The notes beneath the pieces were generated by a model that saw only the letters and a program-made list of their open reading frames with translations, was not told where the DNA came from and ran no database searches. From Phycisphaerales bacterium (GTDB taxonomy: Bacteria; Planctomycetota; Phycisphaerae; Phycisphaerales; UBA1924), in NCBI GenBank assembly GCA_019747615.1, contig JAIEQQ010000100.1:1-18168 (forward strand): a DNA stretch of 18,168 nucleotides, read 5' to 3'. Numbering within the stretch: position 1 is the first letter of the stretch; each line of letters opens with the position of its first letter. Shown here piece by piece: positions 1 through 8,543 of the stretch. The translations under genes and the position numbers were made by a program.

Positions 1-87
1 ATGCTCGACGACCTGATCACGGTGGCGACGCTTTCAGGGCGCGAGGCGGATGTGGTGCGGTGGCGGGGGGTGAGGGGGAAAGAATGA
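1..87 (+). CDS. 3' end of an unidentified gene (partial)
   Basis: Frame 1 is open from the first base to a TGA at 85-87 and encodes a 28-residue fragment that begins MLDDLITVATLSG and ends WRGVRGKE. No ribosome binding site can be seen because the window begins here, so this is probably the C-terminus of a + strand gene lying upstream. The fragment is too short to assign a family. It could also be a chance open frame. The next gene starts 218 bases later. Confidence 0.3.
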   Translation: MLDDLITVATLSGREADVVRWRGVRGKE

Positions 88-94
88 ATTCGAA

Positions 95-112
95 GGTGAA
101 CGTGAACGTGAA
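95..112 (+). repeat. Short hexamer run (GTGAAC-type)
   Basis: Three tandem hexamers GGTGAA, CGTGAA, CGTGAA follow the first stop codon. The same CGTGAA units form the tail of the longer hexamer array at 13876-13953, so the two loci belong to one low-complexity family. Confidence 0.5.
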
Positions 113-305
113 AACGACGGGTAGCGGCGGCCTGACGGGGGTTTGGGAGATTTTGGGCGGTGGTTGTTTGGTTTGCACGGCGTGGCGGATATGTGAACTT
201 CGCAATTAGTTGGGTTGAAGGGTGCAAGGTTGACGGGTTGCGGGTCAACTCTCGGTGTGCCGCGCTGGTGTGCGCGGTGAGTGGTTGTATTTCTGGAGCT
301 TTGCT

Positions 306-3300
306 ATGACGCGTGTACATCATCTGACAACGGCCCTGACGCTGGTGTGCTGTGCCGGGATGTGTTTGGCGCAGCCGACGGCCCGGGTGAGCGGGATTTT
401 GCACACGGGCCTGGGCGGGGCGACGTTTGATCCGCCCGTGGGTCGCCGGTTGCACGTGCACAATCTGGGCTCCAGCGGCAACGACGGGGTGGAGATCCAG
501 ACCGACGCCGCGGCGGGCGCGGTGTTCAGTGCGGACTTTGGGCCGCTGATGCGCACGCCCGGTGCGCGCTGCACGGCCCAGGCGATCGGCGGCGGGGCAC
601 CACTCGGGCAGGTGCGCATGACGGGCTTTGGCGGCGGGCGATGCGCGGTGCTGGGTGATTTCTCCAGCGTGGGCGCGATCAGCGTTGAGTGGGTCGTGCG
701 AGATACGACGGGGCATGTGATGGCGCAAGGCACGCGAGTTGGCGCGTTCCTGGAGTGCGTGATGACCGATCCGGGCGCAGCCGCGCCTGGCGCGCCGAGC
801 GTGTGGTCGGTGGCGCGGAAGGACAAGCCGTTCAAGGCCCATTGGGACATCAGAACGACCACCAAGGTGCGGATGATCCAAGTGACGGGGCTGACGCCGA
901 CGCCGCTGGTGGGCGTGGGGCAGATCGAGATGCGCCCGATTCTCTGCATCGCGTCGCCCTGCCCGGGTGACGGGCTGATCACCAGCGCGCTGCGGGTGAC
1001 GGCGGGCGGGCTGTCCTCGCTCACGGTGCAGGATGCGTCGCTCATCCGCTCGTCCGTCATCGCACCGGGCAGTGAGTTCAGCCGCGACGGCGTGTTCATT
1101 GTGAACCGCGGTCTGCAACACTGGGGCTCGACGGATGTCTCGATCGCCGAGGGCTGTGATCTGCCGCCGCCGGTGGCGTGTGCGCCGGTCGAGCGGACGT
1201 TGCATCTGACGCAGTTCGGGCCCGGCGGCGACGAGGGCGTCACGTTCGACCTGGGCAGTAGCGAGTCGCTGACGGCGGACGGGGTGATTCATCGCGACCT
1301 GGCGGCGCGGTCGGTGGCGTTTGACATGGTGGTGCGCCCCGGCGGCGGTGCGGGCGGCGCCCCCGGCGGTGAGTTGACGTTCAAAGGCAAAGCGAAGCAC
1401 GAGTACGTCGGGCATGTGTCGCTGATCAAAGGGCGCGTGGCGTACAACTCGTCTCCGATGGGCGGCATGCCGGTGGTGAAGTTCGACCCCGCCGAGCGCG
1501 GCAGCACGCAAACCCGCGTCGAGTGTCTGAGTGAAGACGGCAGCGTCGTCGGCACCGCGATCGTCGAGGCCGACGAGGGCGTGCAGATCCCCGGGTGTGT
1601 GAACCCGGACCTGTCGATGACGTTCAAGTGCGAGTTGACGGCGGACGGCGCGTGCATCGTCCGCTGCTGCTCACCGTCCAGCGAGGTCGTGCTTCCCAGT
1701 GGGGCCGTGGTCTCAGGGGTTGCGCGGGTTCGGTTCACGCCGGTGGCGCCGACGGTGCCGGCGGGCGTGCTGGATGAGTTGAGCGTGACCGGCGACGGGC
1801 TGCACTCGGTGGACATCACGAAGGTCGAAGTCGGCACGCCGATCTGGGTCGGCGGGCTGGCGGTCCAGGGCGTGGGACAGGGCAACCCGCGCAAGACGGT
1901 GGACGGCGGGCTGGAGGTGCTGAACATCGGATCCTCGGGGCAGGACGGCGTGAGCGTACATATCGATGCACGCAAGGGCGGGCGATTGACGGTGGACCTC
2001 TCGCCGCTGGAGGCGGTGCCGAGCGGTGAGGCGCGGTTGATCGGCGTGAAGGTCAAGAGCTGGGTCGACCAGACCTCGCAGTCCGTGACGCTTACGCGCA
2101 CCGCGTCGGGGATCGAGGAGGTCAACGACTTCTCGGGGATCCAAGCGACGGAGGTGAGTTGGCGGCTGCTCAGCTCAAGCGGGCGCGTCTTGGCCAGCGG
2201 CGTCGCGCCCGGCCCGGTGGTGACATGGACGCTCGGCGTCGACAGCGCGTCGCCGGGCATCAGCAAGTCCTACGCGTTCAGCGCGCAGGGCGCAGCGCGC
2301 TCCGCGAACGAGGGCTTCTTTGATCGCGTCGTCACGGTGTCGGGGCTGACGCCCGTGCCGGTGAGCGGCGTCGCGGGGATCGCAGTCTCGGCGGTGTCAT
2401 CGGTTGGTGGTGGCGGCGGCGGTGCGTCCGCGGCGGCGTATGCGGCAACGGGCCGCGTGATCGTGACCGGCACCAACATCGGCACGCTTCACCTGGGATG
2501 CGCGATCGAGTGTGACGGCCCGCGTGACGCGGACTCCGACGGAGACATGGTGCCCGACGATGTCTTCGCGTCGGGCGTGGGCAACGGTGTGGTGGCGTCG
2601 GTGGTTGAGGCCGGTGAAACGAAGCTGGAGATCTCGAATCTCGGCTCGTCGGGCCAGGACGGCGTGTCGCTCGTGCACCGGGCGCTGGACACCGGCGGGG
2701 CGCTGGAGTTTGGGTTGACCAGCTCGTACACGCAGGCCAAGAACATCCGCAAGGACATCCAGGTCAATCTCAAGACCGGGACACAGACCATGGCCTTGTG
2801 CACGTTCATCGAGGAGTCGGAGGCGGGCGCCACGGGGCGCACGCTTGTGAAGTGGACCTCTGGCAGCTGGGCGTGCCGCGAGGTGAGTTTCTTTGACGGC
2901 GCGGGTCAACTGCTGCACACCGCAACGGTGCCGGTGGACGACGCGCTGGCGATCAGCCCGCGTGACGGGGAGCAACTCGACCGCTGGACGGTGTCGGGCA
3001 ACGCGGTCAAGCTGGAGTTTGCAACGGCGCCGGTGCAGGTGGCGCTCTCTGGCGGCGGGATCACGATCTCGCAGGTGCGGTGGATTGTCGTCGGCGGCGA
3101 CGCGGTGGCGGGCTCGCCACTGGGCGCGGCGAACAACGTGCAGATCCTCGCCCGCGGGCAGGATCCCGTGAAGCTCGGCGGGTGCATCCTGCGCCCGCCG
3201 CTGAACATGCGGGGCGTGCCGATCCGCACGAAGCTGAAGACCTACGGACTGGTGCTGGCGGATCAGGGCGGGAAGGTGCTGCTGCAGACCCCCGCAGCGA

Positions 3301-4841
3301 CGCCGACCGAGCCGCTGGAGAAGATCGCGTGCACGGTCGTGTGCGACACGGAGTACGGGCGGTCGGTGGCCTTTGACGCGACCGAGCTGCTGGTCGGATA
3401 CGGCGGCCCCGGCGGCGGACCGAACGTCCGGATCATCGGCTCGTCCGCAAAGGGTGTTGCGCAGGTCGGCCTGAGCGCCCGCGCCACCGCGACGCCCGGG
3501 CAACTCGCTCACACATGCGACTACACGTCCAGCGGAGCCACCAGCGTGCGCTGGACGCTGCGCGGCGCCGGCGGGCAAGTGCTCGGCCAGGGCGAAGCGC
3601 CCGGCGCGGTGATCGATTGGACCAGCGACGTGACGTCACTCAGCCCCACGGTGCCGGTGTCGATCGAGTGCTCGTCCCGGCGTGAGAAGTGGATCGAAGT
3701 CATGTCGTATCAACTCGGCGTCGCGAGGGTCAGCGGTTCGAACTTGCCGACGACCGACGGCGTCGTGAGCATCGAGTTTGAGCCGGTATTCGCCAACGGC
3801 GCGCCGGCCCCGTCACTGCTCGCGGCCATCGACCTTGAGGCGGAAGGGCTCTCAAGCCTCTTGATCACCGACGCCTCGTCGGACACGTTCGGCGTGAAGA
3901 CCAAGCCGAAGCCGACGAAGTTCTACAACTGGGTGAAGGACTCGTTTGACCGTGTGACCGGTCAGACGGCGCTCGAGTGCGAGACCGACGGCGAGTCGGC
4001 GGAGCTTGAGATTGTCGCGCCGCGACCCGTCGATGATCTGAGCGTGAGCATGAAGAAGCGTAAGGGACAGACATTTGTGGCGGTCGCGACCCTGAGCGAT
4101 TCCAGCGGGGAGTCTTCGCGGCTCGCGCTGACCTGCGACGACTCGGGCCTGCACACGACCAGCGCGGCGGACTTCACCGCCGGCGGCGGAACGGGCGTCG
4201 AGGTGTACCTGCACGACGCGTCGGACAACATCATCGCGACGTTCCCGTGTGCGCCGGGGTATCAGGTTGCGGTCGAGCGTGCAACGCCCGAATGCCCGAG
4301 CGGGACAAGCGAGCGCGTCAGGAAGCAGAAGTCCTGGGTGCCGGCAAACTTCCGCACGCGGATCGAGCACCGCTTCTGTGCGCCCGCAACGGTCGTGCTG
4401 CCCGGCGGCGGGAACGTGGGCAACGTGTTCGCAATCAGCTACACGCCCACGGCGGACTACAACCCCGCGACAAAGAACAAGCACATCGTGATCTCGGTCC
4501 CGGACGACGACGGCATCTTGGGCGCGCGCCGGGTGCGCTTGGCGATCACGGGCGTCGAGGCGGTGGATTCTGAGCCGCGCTGCAACCCGGCGGATATCGC
4601 GTTTGATGACGGCTCCCCGTTGCCGCCGGTCGGTGTCTCCGGCAGCACGAACAACGGCGTGACCGAGGGCGACTACAACCTGTTCTTCGCGACGTACTTT
4701 GACGCGGGCTCGGCGTGCGACATTGCCAACGACGACGGCTCGCCGCTGCCGCCGTTCGGGAGCCTGGAGACGAACAACGGCGTGACCGAGGGAGACTACA
4801 ACCTGTTCTTCAGCATCTACTTTGATGGGTGCTCCCTCTGA
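306..4841 (+). CDS. Giant secreted protein, six ~240-aa modules plus double GC-dockerin-like C-terminus
   Basis: This is a 1511-residue protein. I chose ATG 306 because GGAG at 295-298 lies 7 nt upstream and the product then opens with a signal peptide whose likely cleavage follows CLA at residue 22. The extra 17 codons back to 255 would bury that signal. The body is repetitive: motifs like LEVLNIGSSGQDGV recur near residues 52, 299, 536, 774 and 1028, with a divergent sixth near 1236. Each module later carries a VSWRL...G.VLA.G strand and several scattered cysteines. Residues 741-752 (DADSDGDMVPDD) form a calcium-loop-like acidic motif. Two C-terminal motifs start at C1426 and C1471, and the protein ends FDGCSL. 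I do not recognise the module as a named family. I infer a beta-rich extracellular or surface protein. No enzymatic motif is visible. Confidence 0.9.
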   Translation: MTRVHHLTTALTLVCCAGMCLAQPTARVSGILHTGLGGATFDPPVGRRLHVHNLGSSGNDGVEIQTDAAAGAVFSADFGPLMRTPGARCTAQAIGGGAPLGQVRMTGFGGGRCAVLGDFSSVGAISVEWVVRDTTGHVMAQGTRVGAFLECVMTDPGAAAPGAPSVWSVARKDKPFKAHWDIRTTTKVRMIQVTGLTPTPLVGVGQIEMRPILCIASPCPGDGLITSALRVTAGGLSSLTVQDASLIRSSVIAPGSEFSRDGVFIVNRGLQHWGSTDVSIAEGCDLPPPVACAPVERTLHLTQFGPGGDEGVTFDLGSSESLTADGVIHRDLAARSVAFDMVVRPGGGAGGAPGGELTFKGKAKHEYVGHVSLIKGRVAYNSSPMGGMPVVKFDPAERGSTQTRVECLSEDGSVVGTAIVEADEGVQIPGCVNPDLSMTFKCELTADGACIVRCCSPSSEVVLPSGAVVSGVARVRFTPVAPTVPAGVLDELSVTGDGLHSVDITKVEVGTPIWVGGLAVQGVGQGNPRKTVDGGLEVLNIGSSGQDGVSVHIDARKGGRLTVDLSPLEAVPSGEARLIGVKVKSWVDQTSQSVTLTRTASGIEEVNDFSGIQATEVSWRLLSSSGRVLASGVAPGPVVTWTLGVDSASPGISKSYAFSAQGAARSANEGFFDRVVTVSGLTPVPVSGVAGIAVSAVSSVGGGGGGASAAAYAATGRVIVTGTNIGTLHLGCAIECDGPRDADSDGDMVPDDVFASGVGNGVVASVVEAGETKLEISNLGSSGQDGVSLVHRALDTGGALEFGLTSSYTQAKNIRKDIQVNLKTGTQTMALCTFIEESEAGATGRTLVKWTSGSWACREVSFFDGAGQLLHTATVPVDDALAISPRDGEQLDRWTVSGNAVKLEFATAPVQVALSGGGITISQVRWIVVGGDAVAGSPLGAANNVQILARGQDPVKLGGCILRPPLNMRGVPIRTKLKTYGLVLADQGGKVLLQTPAATPTEPLEKIACTVVCDTEYGRSVAFDATELLVGYGGPGGGPNVRIIGSSAKGVAQVGLSARATATPGQLAHTCDYTSSGATSVRWTLRGAGGQVLGQGEAPGAVIDWTSDVTSLSPTVPVSIECSSRREKWIEVMSYQLGVARVSGSNLPTTDGVVSIEFEPVFANGAPAPSLLAAIDLEAEGLSSLLITDASSDTFGVKTKPKPTKFYNWVKDSFDRVTGQTALECETDGESAELEIVAPRPVDDLSVSMKKRKGQTFVAVATLSDSSGESSRLALTCDDSGLHTTSAADFTAGGGTGVEVYLHDASDNIIATFPCAPGYQVAVERATPECPSGTSERVRKQKSWVPANFRTRIEHRFCAPATVVLPGGGNVGNVFAISYTPTADYNPATKNKHIVISVPDDDGILGARRVRLAITGVEAVDSEPRCNPADIAFDDGSPLPPVGVSGSTNNGVTEGDYNLFFATYFDAGSACDIANDDGSPLPPFGSLETNNGVTEGDYNLFFSIYFDGCSL
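4581..4838 (+). repeat. Doubled GC-dockerin-like C-terminal motif, copy pair 1
   Basis: Two consecutive ~43-residue units each read C..DIA.DDGSPLPP.G, a short linker, then NNGVTEGDYNLFF..YF. The second unit ends in GCSL at the stop. The Asp/Asn/Gly spacing suggests a calcium-binding loop with an insertion. The same pair ends the proteins at 5437-8415 and 9502-12264. Confidence 0.85.
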
Positions 4842-4910
4842 CGAACGCGCCGGCGTAACCGGATGGACAACTCGAGGGCAAACCCTCAGTTCCCCAGAAT
4901 TATGATCCCT

Positions 4911-4944
4911 TCAAAAACCCACTCGGCGTGGGTTCTTGTTTTTC
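4911..4944 (+). terminator. Rho-independent terminator
   Basis: A seven-base stem AACCCAC (4916-4922) pairs with GTGGGTT (4928-4934) around a TCGGC loop. It is followed by a T-rich tail (4936-4943) and preceded by five A, so it could work in both directions. It lies 74 nt after the stop of the 306-4841 gene. Confidence 0.8.
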
Positions 4945-5097
4945 TGTGGACAAACGGAGGGTAATCTTGCGGTGCCGTGGTAGCTCACCGGGCGCATGTG
5001 CGACGAACCCAGCCCGGGAAGCTCATTTTCCCGAACGAAGCGCGATGAACGCGGCGTGATCGGCGAGAACTGGACGGGGCGAGCATCGGCCTTTGCG

Positions 5098-5187
5098 GGC
5101 GATGGCGGCATCGCCAGAATGAACATCGATTTAATTGACAGCAAATTCACCCCAATTCGGGCTGAGAACCCAGATGGGGGTGTTTTT
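5098..5187 (+). other. Structured intergenic segment with a second terminator-like hairpin
   Basis: The 595-base gap between the two large genes holds no convincing gene. Inside it, GGCGATG (5098-5104) pairs with CATCGCC (5109-5115) around GCGG. Further on, CACCCC (5148-5153) pairs with GGGGTG (5177-5182), enclosing a GGG/CCC sub-stem, and is followed by TTTTT (5183-5187). The second structure looks like a terminator, although the first terminator is 240 nt upstream. Confidence 0.45.
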
Positions 5188-5200
5188 CTCGGGTCGGGGA

Positions 5201-5229
5201 CTGGCAGAATCGGGGACGTGCGGTAGACT
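5201..5229 (+). promoter_or_regulatory. Candidate promoter for the ELWxxDGT-repeat gene
   Basis: CTGGCA (5201-5206) and TAGACT (5224-5229) are separated by 17 nt, which is the spacing of a housekeeping sigma promoter. It sits just after the terminator-like structure and would give a leader of roughly 200 nt before the ATG at 5437. Confidence 0.35.
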
Positions 5230-5397
5230 CGTGGCGTATTACCGGACAGGCGTCTGGTTCGCGCCTGGTTCGGACACAGCTCTCTCTCTCTGCGTTTCGC
5301 CCACATCTGAATCTGTTCGCCCGGGCTTCGAATGGTCGAAGTACGGGCTCCAACGGCGGCGTTCGCGCGCATTTTACTGCGCGGGGCATTCTTCAAT

Positions 5398-5418
5398 CTC
5401 TGAGAACAAAGCTCAGAG
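5398..5418 (+). other. Leader hairpin next to the ribosome binding site
   Basis: CTCTGAG (5398-5404) and CTCAGAG (5412-5418) form a perfect 7-bp stem with a 7-nt loop, ending 18 nt before the ATG at 5437. The downstream arm also contains CAGAG, which could instead pair with CTCTG at 5430-5434 next to the start codon. Two mutually exclusive folds are therefore possible. Confidence 0.4.
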
Positions 5419-5436
5419 GAAAGTGAGATCTCTGTG

Positions 5437-8415
5437 ATGAAGTTTTCACGGTTTTCGATGTCATGCGCGATGCTTGTTCTCGTGGCTGGTTCGGCCGCGA
5501 TCAACCCGGCGTTTGCCGGCTCACCGTCTCGGATTGCGGATATCAACGTCTCACTGAATCCCACCGGCGTCTCCAGCAACCCCCAGGCCTTCCTGCGCAT
5601 GACCGGATACACGCTGTTCCGGGCCACCGACTCGGCCCAGGGCACCGAGCTTTGGCGTACCGACGGCACCGCCGAAGGCACCCGTCTGGTGCGTGACATC
5701 AACCCCGGCCTGCTGAGCTCTGTTCCTTCGGAGTTCGTGCGCGTCGGCGATCTGGCGTATTTCATCGCCGACAATGGCGAATCGCGTGATCTGTGGGTGT
5801 CAGACGGCACCACGCTGGGCACCAAGCGCGTCAAGGAGATCACCACGGGCGAGGCGGCCGCGGGTCTTGAAACGCGTTGGCTGACGAACGTCAAGGGCAC
5901 GCTGTACTTCATCGCCTCGACGCCGGAAACCGGCAGCGAGCTCTGGAAGAGCAACGGCACCGCGGCGGGCACGGTCCTGGTGCGAGACATCCTCCCCGGC
6001 CCGGTGAGCTCGAACATCACTTCGCTGTGCGCATTTGGTGACTTCCTGGTCTTCTCGGCGACCGATACCGGCCTCGGCAATGAGCTGTGGCTGACCGACG
6101 GCACCGAGGCGGGCACGGTGCAGTTGGCTGAGATCGATCCCTCGGATCTCGGCGGCAACCCGTCGAACACCACGTTCTTCAACAACAAGGTCTACTTCAC
6201 CGCCAACGACGGCAACGGCACGCAGGTGTGGTCCACCAATGGCACGCCGGCGGGCACGGTGAAGGTGACCTCGATCACTCAGCCGCCGACGGTCGATCTG
6301 AACGCGCGATCGCTCACGGTCTTCAACAACGGGCTCTATTTCGTCGCCGAGTCGCAGGTCGTCGGCTTCCAGACGCTCTATCGCCTGAGCACCGCCAACG
6401 CGCTGACGCCGGTCTCGGGCCTGGGCAGTGGCGAGCAGGTCTCACGGTTCTCGAACTTCCTGGTCACGCCGACGCGTTTGTACTACGCGGCGTACACCTC
6501 GGCTTCGGGCGAGGAGCTGTTCCGATTGAAGTCCAGCGGGCTCCAGTCTGAAGTCGCTGCGGAGTTGCTGCCGGGCTTTTCCGGTGGTGTGCCGCGCTGG
6601 CTGACGAACATCGGCGAGACGATCTACTTCAGCGCGACGGACCTTGCACGCGGCATCGAGCTGTACAAGTTTGACGAGAGCGGCTTCACGTTCCTGAAGG
6701 ACTGCAACACCAACGGCGGCGCATCGAGCTTCCCCCGTGAGCTCGTCGCGGTCGGCAACACGCTGCTCTTCGCGGCGAACGATGGCAACAACGGCATCGA
6801 GCTCTGGCGCAGCGACGGCACGACCGACGGCACGGCGCTGCTGAAGGATCTGTCGCTCACCAACGGCGATAGCTCCCCAACCTCGCTGACGTCATTCAAG
6901 AACTCCACGCTCTTGTTCTCGGCGACCGATGGCCTTGGCTCGCTGCTCTTCGGGCGCGAGCTGTGGACGAGCACTGGCACGCCGGCGACCACGGCGCAGC
7001 TCAAGGACATCAATCCCGACGAGGCCAGCGGCATCTCGCAGAGCGACTTCTTCGCAGTCGGCCCGAATCGCGCGTTCTTCAACGCGACGACCCTCGCCAA
7101 CGGCAAGGAGATCTGGACGACCGACGCGACGGCAAGCGGCACGGTGCTGCCTCGCGACGTCCGCCTGGGCACCGCGTCGGCGGCGACGGCGGCGGGTCGG
7201 TATGCGATGGTCGGTGATGTGGCCTACTTCCCGGCGACCGACAGCGTCGCGGGCATCGAGCTGTGGAAGTCCGACGGCTCGACACTCGGCACGGTCCGCG
7301 TGCGTGATCTGAATACCGGGGCGGCTTCCGGCATCAGCGTCGGCTCTGAGCAGTACCCCGTGGCGCTGGGCACGACGGTCTACTTCACGGGCATCACGGC
7401 GGCCAACGGCGCCGAGCTCTATCGCACCGACGGCACCAGCGCCGGCACGGTGCGGCTGACGGATCTGGTTGTCGGCGCTGGCGGGAGCCAGCCGGCGAAC
7501 ATCACGGTGTTCAACAACAACATCTTCTTCACCGCGGCGACGATCGCCAGCGGGCGTGAGTGGTACCGCTTCAACACCGCGAGCAGCACGACGCAGCTTT
7601 TGAAGGACGTCAGCCCCGGTGGGGCCGATGGCGCGCCGCTGGGCTCCGGGCCCGGCGTGGTGTCCGGGTCGCAGATGTTCTTCCTCGCAGATAACGGCGT
7701 CAACGGTCAGGAACTCTGGGTCACCACGGGGAACCCGGCTGATCCGCTCTCGACGCGGCTGGTTCGCGACATCCGCCCCGGCCTCGCGAGCGCTCGCATC
7801 TCGCAACTGACCCCCGGCCCGAACGGCTCGCTCTTCTTCCTGGCTGATGACGGCGTCAGCGGCAAGGAACTGTGGGTCACCGACGGCACCGACCGGGCCA
7901 CCATCCGCGTTGTGGATCTTTATCCCGGCTTGGATTCCGGCGCTGTCAACGAGCGCATGGTCGTGCTCGACGGCGTGCTCTACTTTGCTGGCACCGACGC
8001 CGAGGCCGGCGTTGAGCTTTGGTCGATCAACGCCAGCACGCTGGGCTCTCTGAAGCGAGAGAGCGATATCAACCGTGGCCTGGGTTCTTCGAATATCAGC
8101 CAGCTCACCGCGTTGAACGGCAAGCTGTTCTTCACCGCCACCGACGGGCTCACGGGTCAAGAGTTCTACACGCTGGCAGCGACGTGCTCGCCGGCGGACA
8201 TCGCCGATGATGCGGGCAACGCGCCGCCCGTCGGCGTCAACAACGGTCTCACCGAAGGCGACTACAACGCCTTCATCGGCGCGTTCTTTGATGCTCTGCC
8301 GGTGGCGGACATCGCCGATGACGCCAGTGTCGCGCCGCCGGTGGGAGCGAACAACGGTGTGACCGAGGGCGACTACAACTACTTCTTCAGCGTCTTCTTC
8401 AACGGTTGCCCGTAA
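5437..8415 (+). CDS. Secreted ELWxxDGT-repeat protein with double GC-dockerin-like C-terminus
   Basis: This is a 992-residue protein. GTG 5434 and ATG 5437 are adjacent in frame. I prefer ATG 5437, which has a weak purine-rich site (GTGAG, 5423-5427) upstream. A signal peptide ends at about AFA|G, residue 27. Residues ~40-915 hold about 18 repeats of ~48 aa with the signature ELWRTDGTAEGTRLVRDI. Each repeat also has a YF.A.D.-type strand, and several central copies are degenerate (for example ELYKFDESG and EWYRFNTAS). This is the known ELWxxDGT repeat, probably one beta-propeller-like blade per repeat; the fold is inferred. The C-terminus has two dockerin-like units starting near residue 917 and ends FNGCP. 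The second unit reads LPVADIADD, lacking the cysteine found at that position in the two sister proteins. No catalytic motif is seen. A strong terminator follows at 8471-8503. Confidence 0.92.
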   Translation: MKFSRFSMSCAMLVLVAGSAAINPAFAGSPSRIADINVSLNPTGVSSNPQAFLRMTGYTLFRATDSAQGTELWRTDGTAEGTRLVRDINPGLLSSVPSEFVRVGDLAYFIADNGESRDLWVSDGTTLGTKRVKEITTGEAAAGLETRWLTNVKGTLYFIASTPETGSELWKSNGTAAGTVLVRDILPGPVSSNITSLCAFGDFLVFSATDTGLGNELWLTDGTEAGTVQLAEIDPSDLGGNPSNTTFFNNKVYFTANDGNGTQVWSTNGTPAGTVKVTSITQPPTVDLNARSLTVFNNGLYFVAESQVVGFQTLYRLSTANALTPVSGLGSGEQVSRFSNFLVTPTRLYYAAYTSASGEELFRLKSSGLQSEVAAELLPGFSGGVPRWLTNIGETIYFSATDLARGIELYKFDESGFTFLKDCNTNGGASSFPRELVAVGNTLLFAANDGNNGIELWRSDGTTDGTALLKDLSLTNGDSSPTSLTSFKNSTLLFSATDGLGSLLFGRELWTSTGTPATTAQLKDINPDEASGISQSDFFAVGPNRAFFNATTLANGKEIWTTDATASGTVLPRDVRLGTASAATAAGRYAMVGDVAYFPATDSVAGIELWKSDGSTLGTVRVRDLNTGAASGISVGSEQYPVALGTTVYFTGITAANGAELYRTDGTSAGTVRLTDLVVGAGGSQPANITVFNNNIFFTAATIASGREWYRFNTASSTTQLLKDVSPGGADGAPLGSGPGVVSGSQMFFLADNGVNGQELWVTTGNPADPLSTRLVRDIRPGLASARISQLTPGPNGSLFFLADDGVSGKELWVTDGTDRATIRVVDLYPGLDSGAVNERMVVLDGVLYFAGTDAEAGVELWSINASTLGSLKRESDINRGLGSSNISQLTALNGKLFFTATDGLTGQEFYTLAATCSPADIADDAGNAPPVGVNNGLTEGDYNAFIGAFFDALPVADIADDASVAPPVGANNGVTEGDYNYFFSVFFNGCP
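8185..8412 (+). repeat. Doubled GC-dockerin-like C-terminal motif, copy pair 2
   Basis: The two units read CSPADIADDAGNAPPVG...NNGLTEGDYNAFI and VADIADDASVAPPVG...NNGVTEGDYNYFF, then end FNGCP. The linker before NNG is shorter than in the other two proteins. The second unit has Val-Ala where the sisters have Ala-Cys. Confidence 0.85.
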
Positions 8416-8470
8416 CTGAAGGTCGATTCGGGGCTGTCTCGGCCGCAGATCAAACTTCGTCAACTCTCAC

Positions 8471-8503
8471 GAGGCCCCGGCACACGCCGGGGCTTTCTCG
8501 TTT
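8471..8503 (+). terminator. Rho-independent terminator
   Basis: GCCCCGGC (8474-8481) pairs perfectly with GCCGGGGC (8486-8493) around ACAC, extended by G-T and A-T pairs, and followed by a TTTCTCGTTT tail. It separates the ELWxxDGT gene from the glycosyltransferase, so the latter needs its own promoter. Confidence 0.85.
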
Positions 8504-8528
8504 GCGCCGACGTGGCGTGCCGATCCAG

Positions 8529-8534
8529 TACACT
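8529..8534 (+). promoter_or_regulatory. Candidate -10 box for the glycosyltransferase
   Basis: TACACT ends only 9 nt before the ATG at 8544, and there is no Shine-Dalgarno sequence between them. The expected start of transcription would fall at or within a few bases of the start codon, which fits a leaderless mRNA. No good -35 element is visible. Confidence 0.4.
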
Positions 8535-8543
8535 CAGTTGACG

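Noticed and set aside
229..249. Inverted repeat GTTGAC/GTCAAC upstream of the first large gene
   Set aside because: Only 6 bp with a 9-nt spacer, no second copy near other starts, and no promoter box fixed relative to it. It could be an operator but the support is too thin.
5135..5140. Perfect TTGACA -35 hexamer
   Set aside because: No -10-like sequence at 16-19 nt downstream, and it lies just before a terminator-like stem.
4996..5226. Small + strand frame of 76 aa in the intergenic gap
   Set aside because: No ribosome binding site, atypical composition, and it runs through the terminator-like hairpin and the candidate promoter.
4911..6188. Long - strand open frame (425 aa) across the gap and the ELWxxDGT gene
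   Set aside because: Low-complexity Ser/Pro/Arg composition, antisense to a clear coding gene and running through a terminator. It is a product of high GC.
6892..8463. Long - strand open frame (523 aa)
   Set aside because: Antisense to the ELWxxDGT repeats. Its Arg/Ala-rich, repetitive composition mirrors the sense repeats.
8406..8543. N-terminal extension of the glycosyltransferase
   Set aside because: It overlaps the end of the previous gene and the terminator stem, and the GT2 fold starts at 8544.
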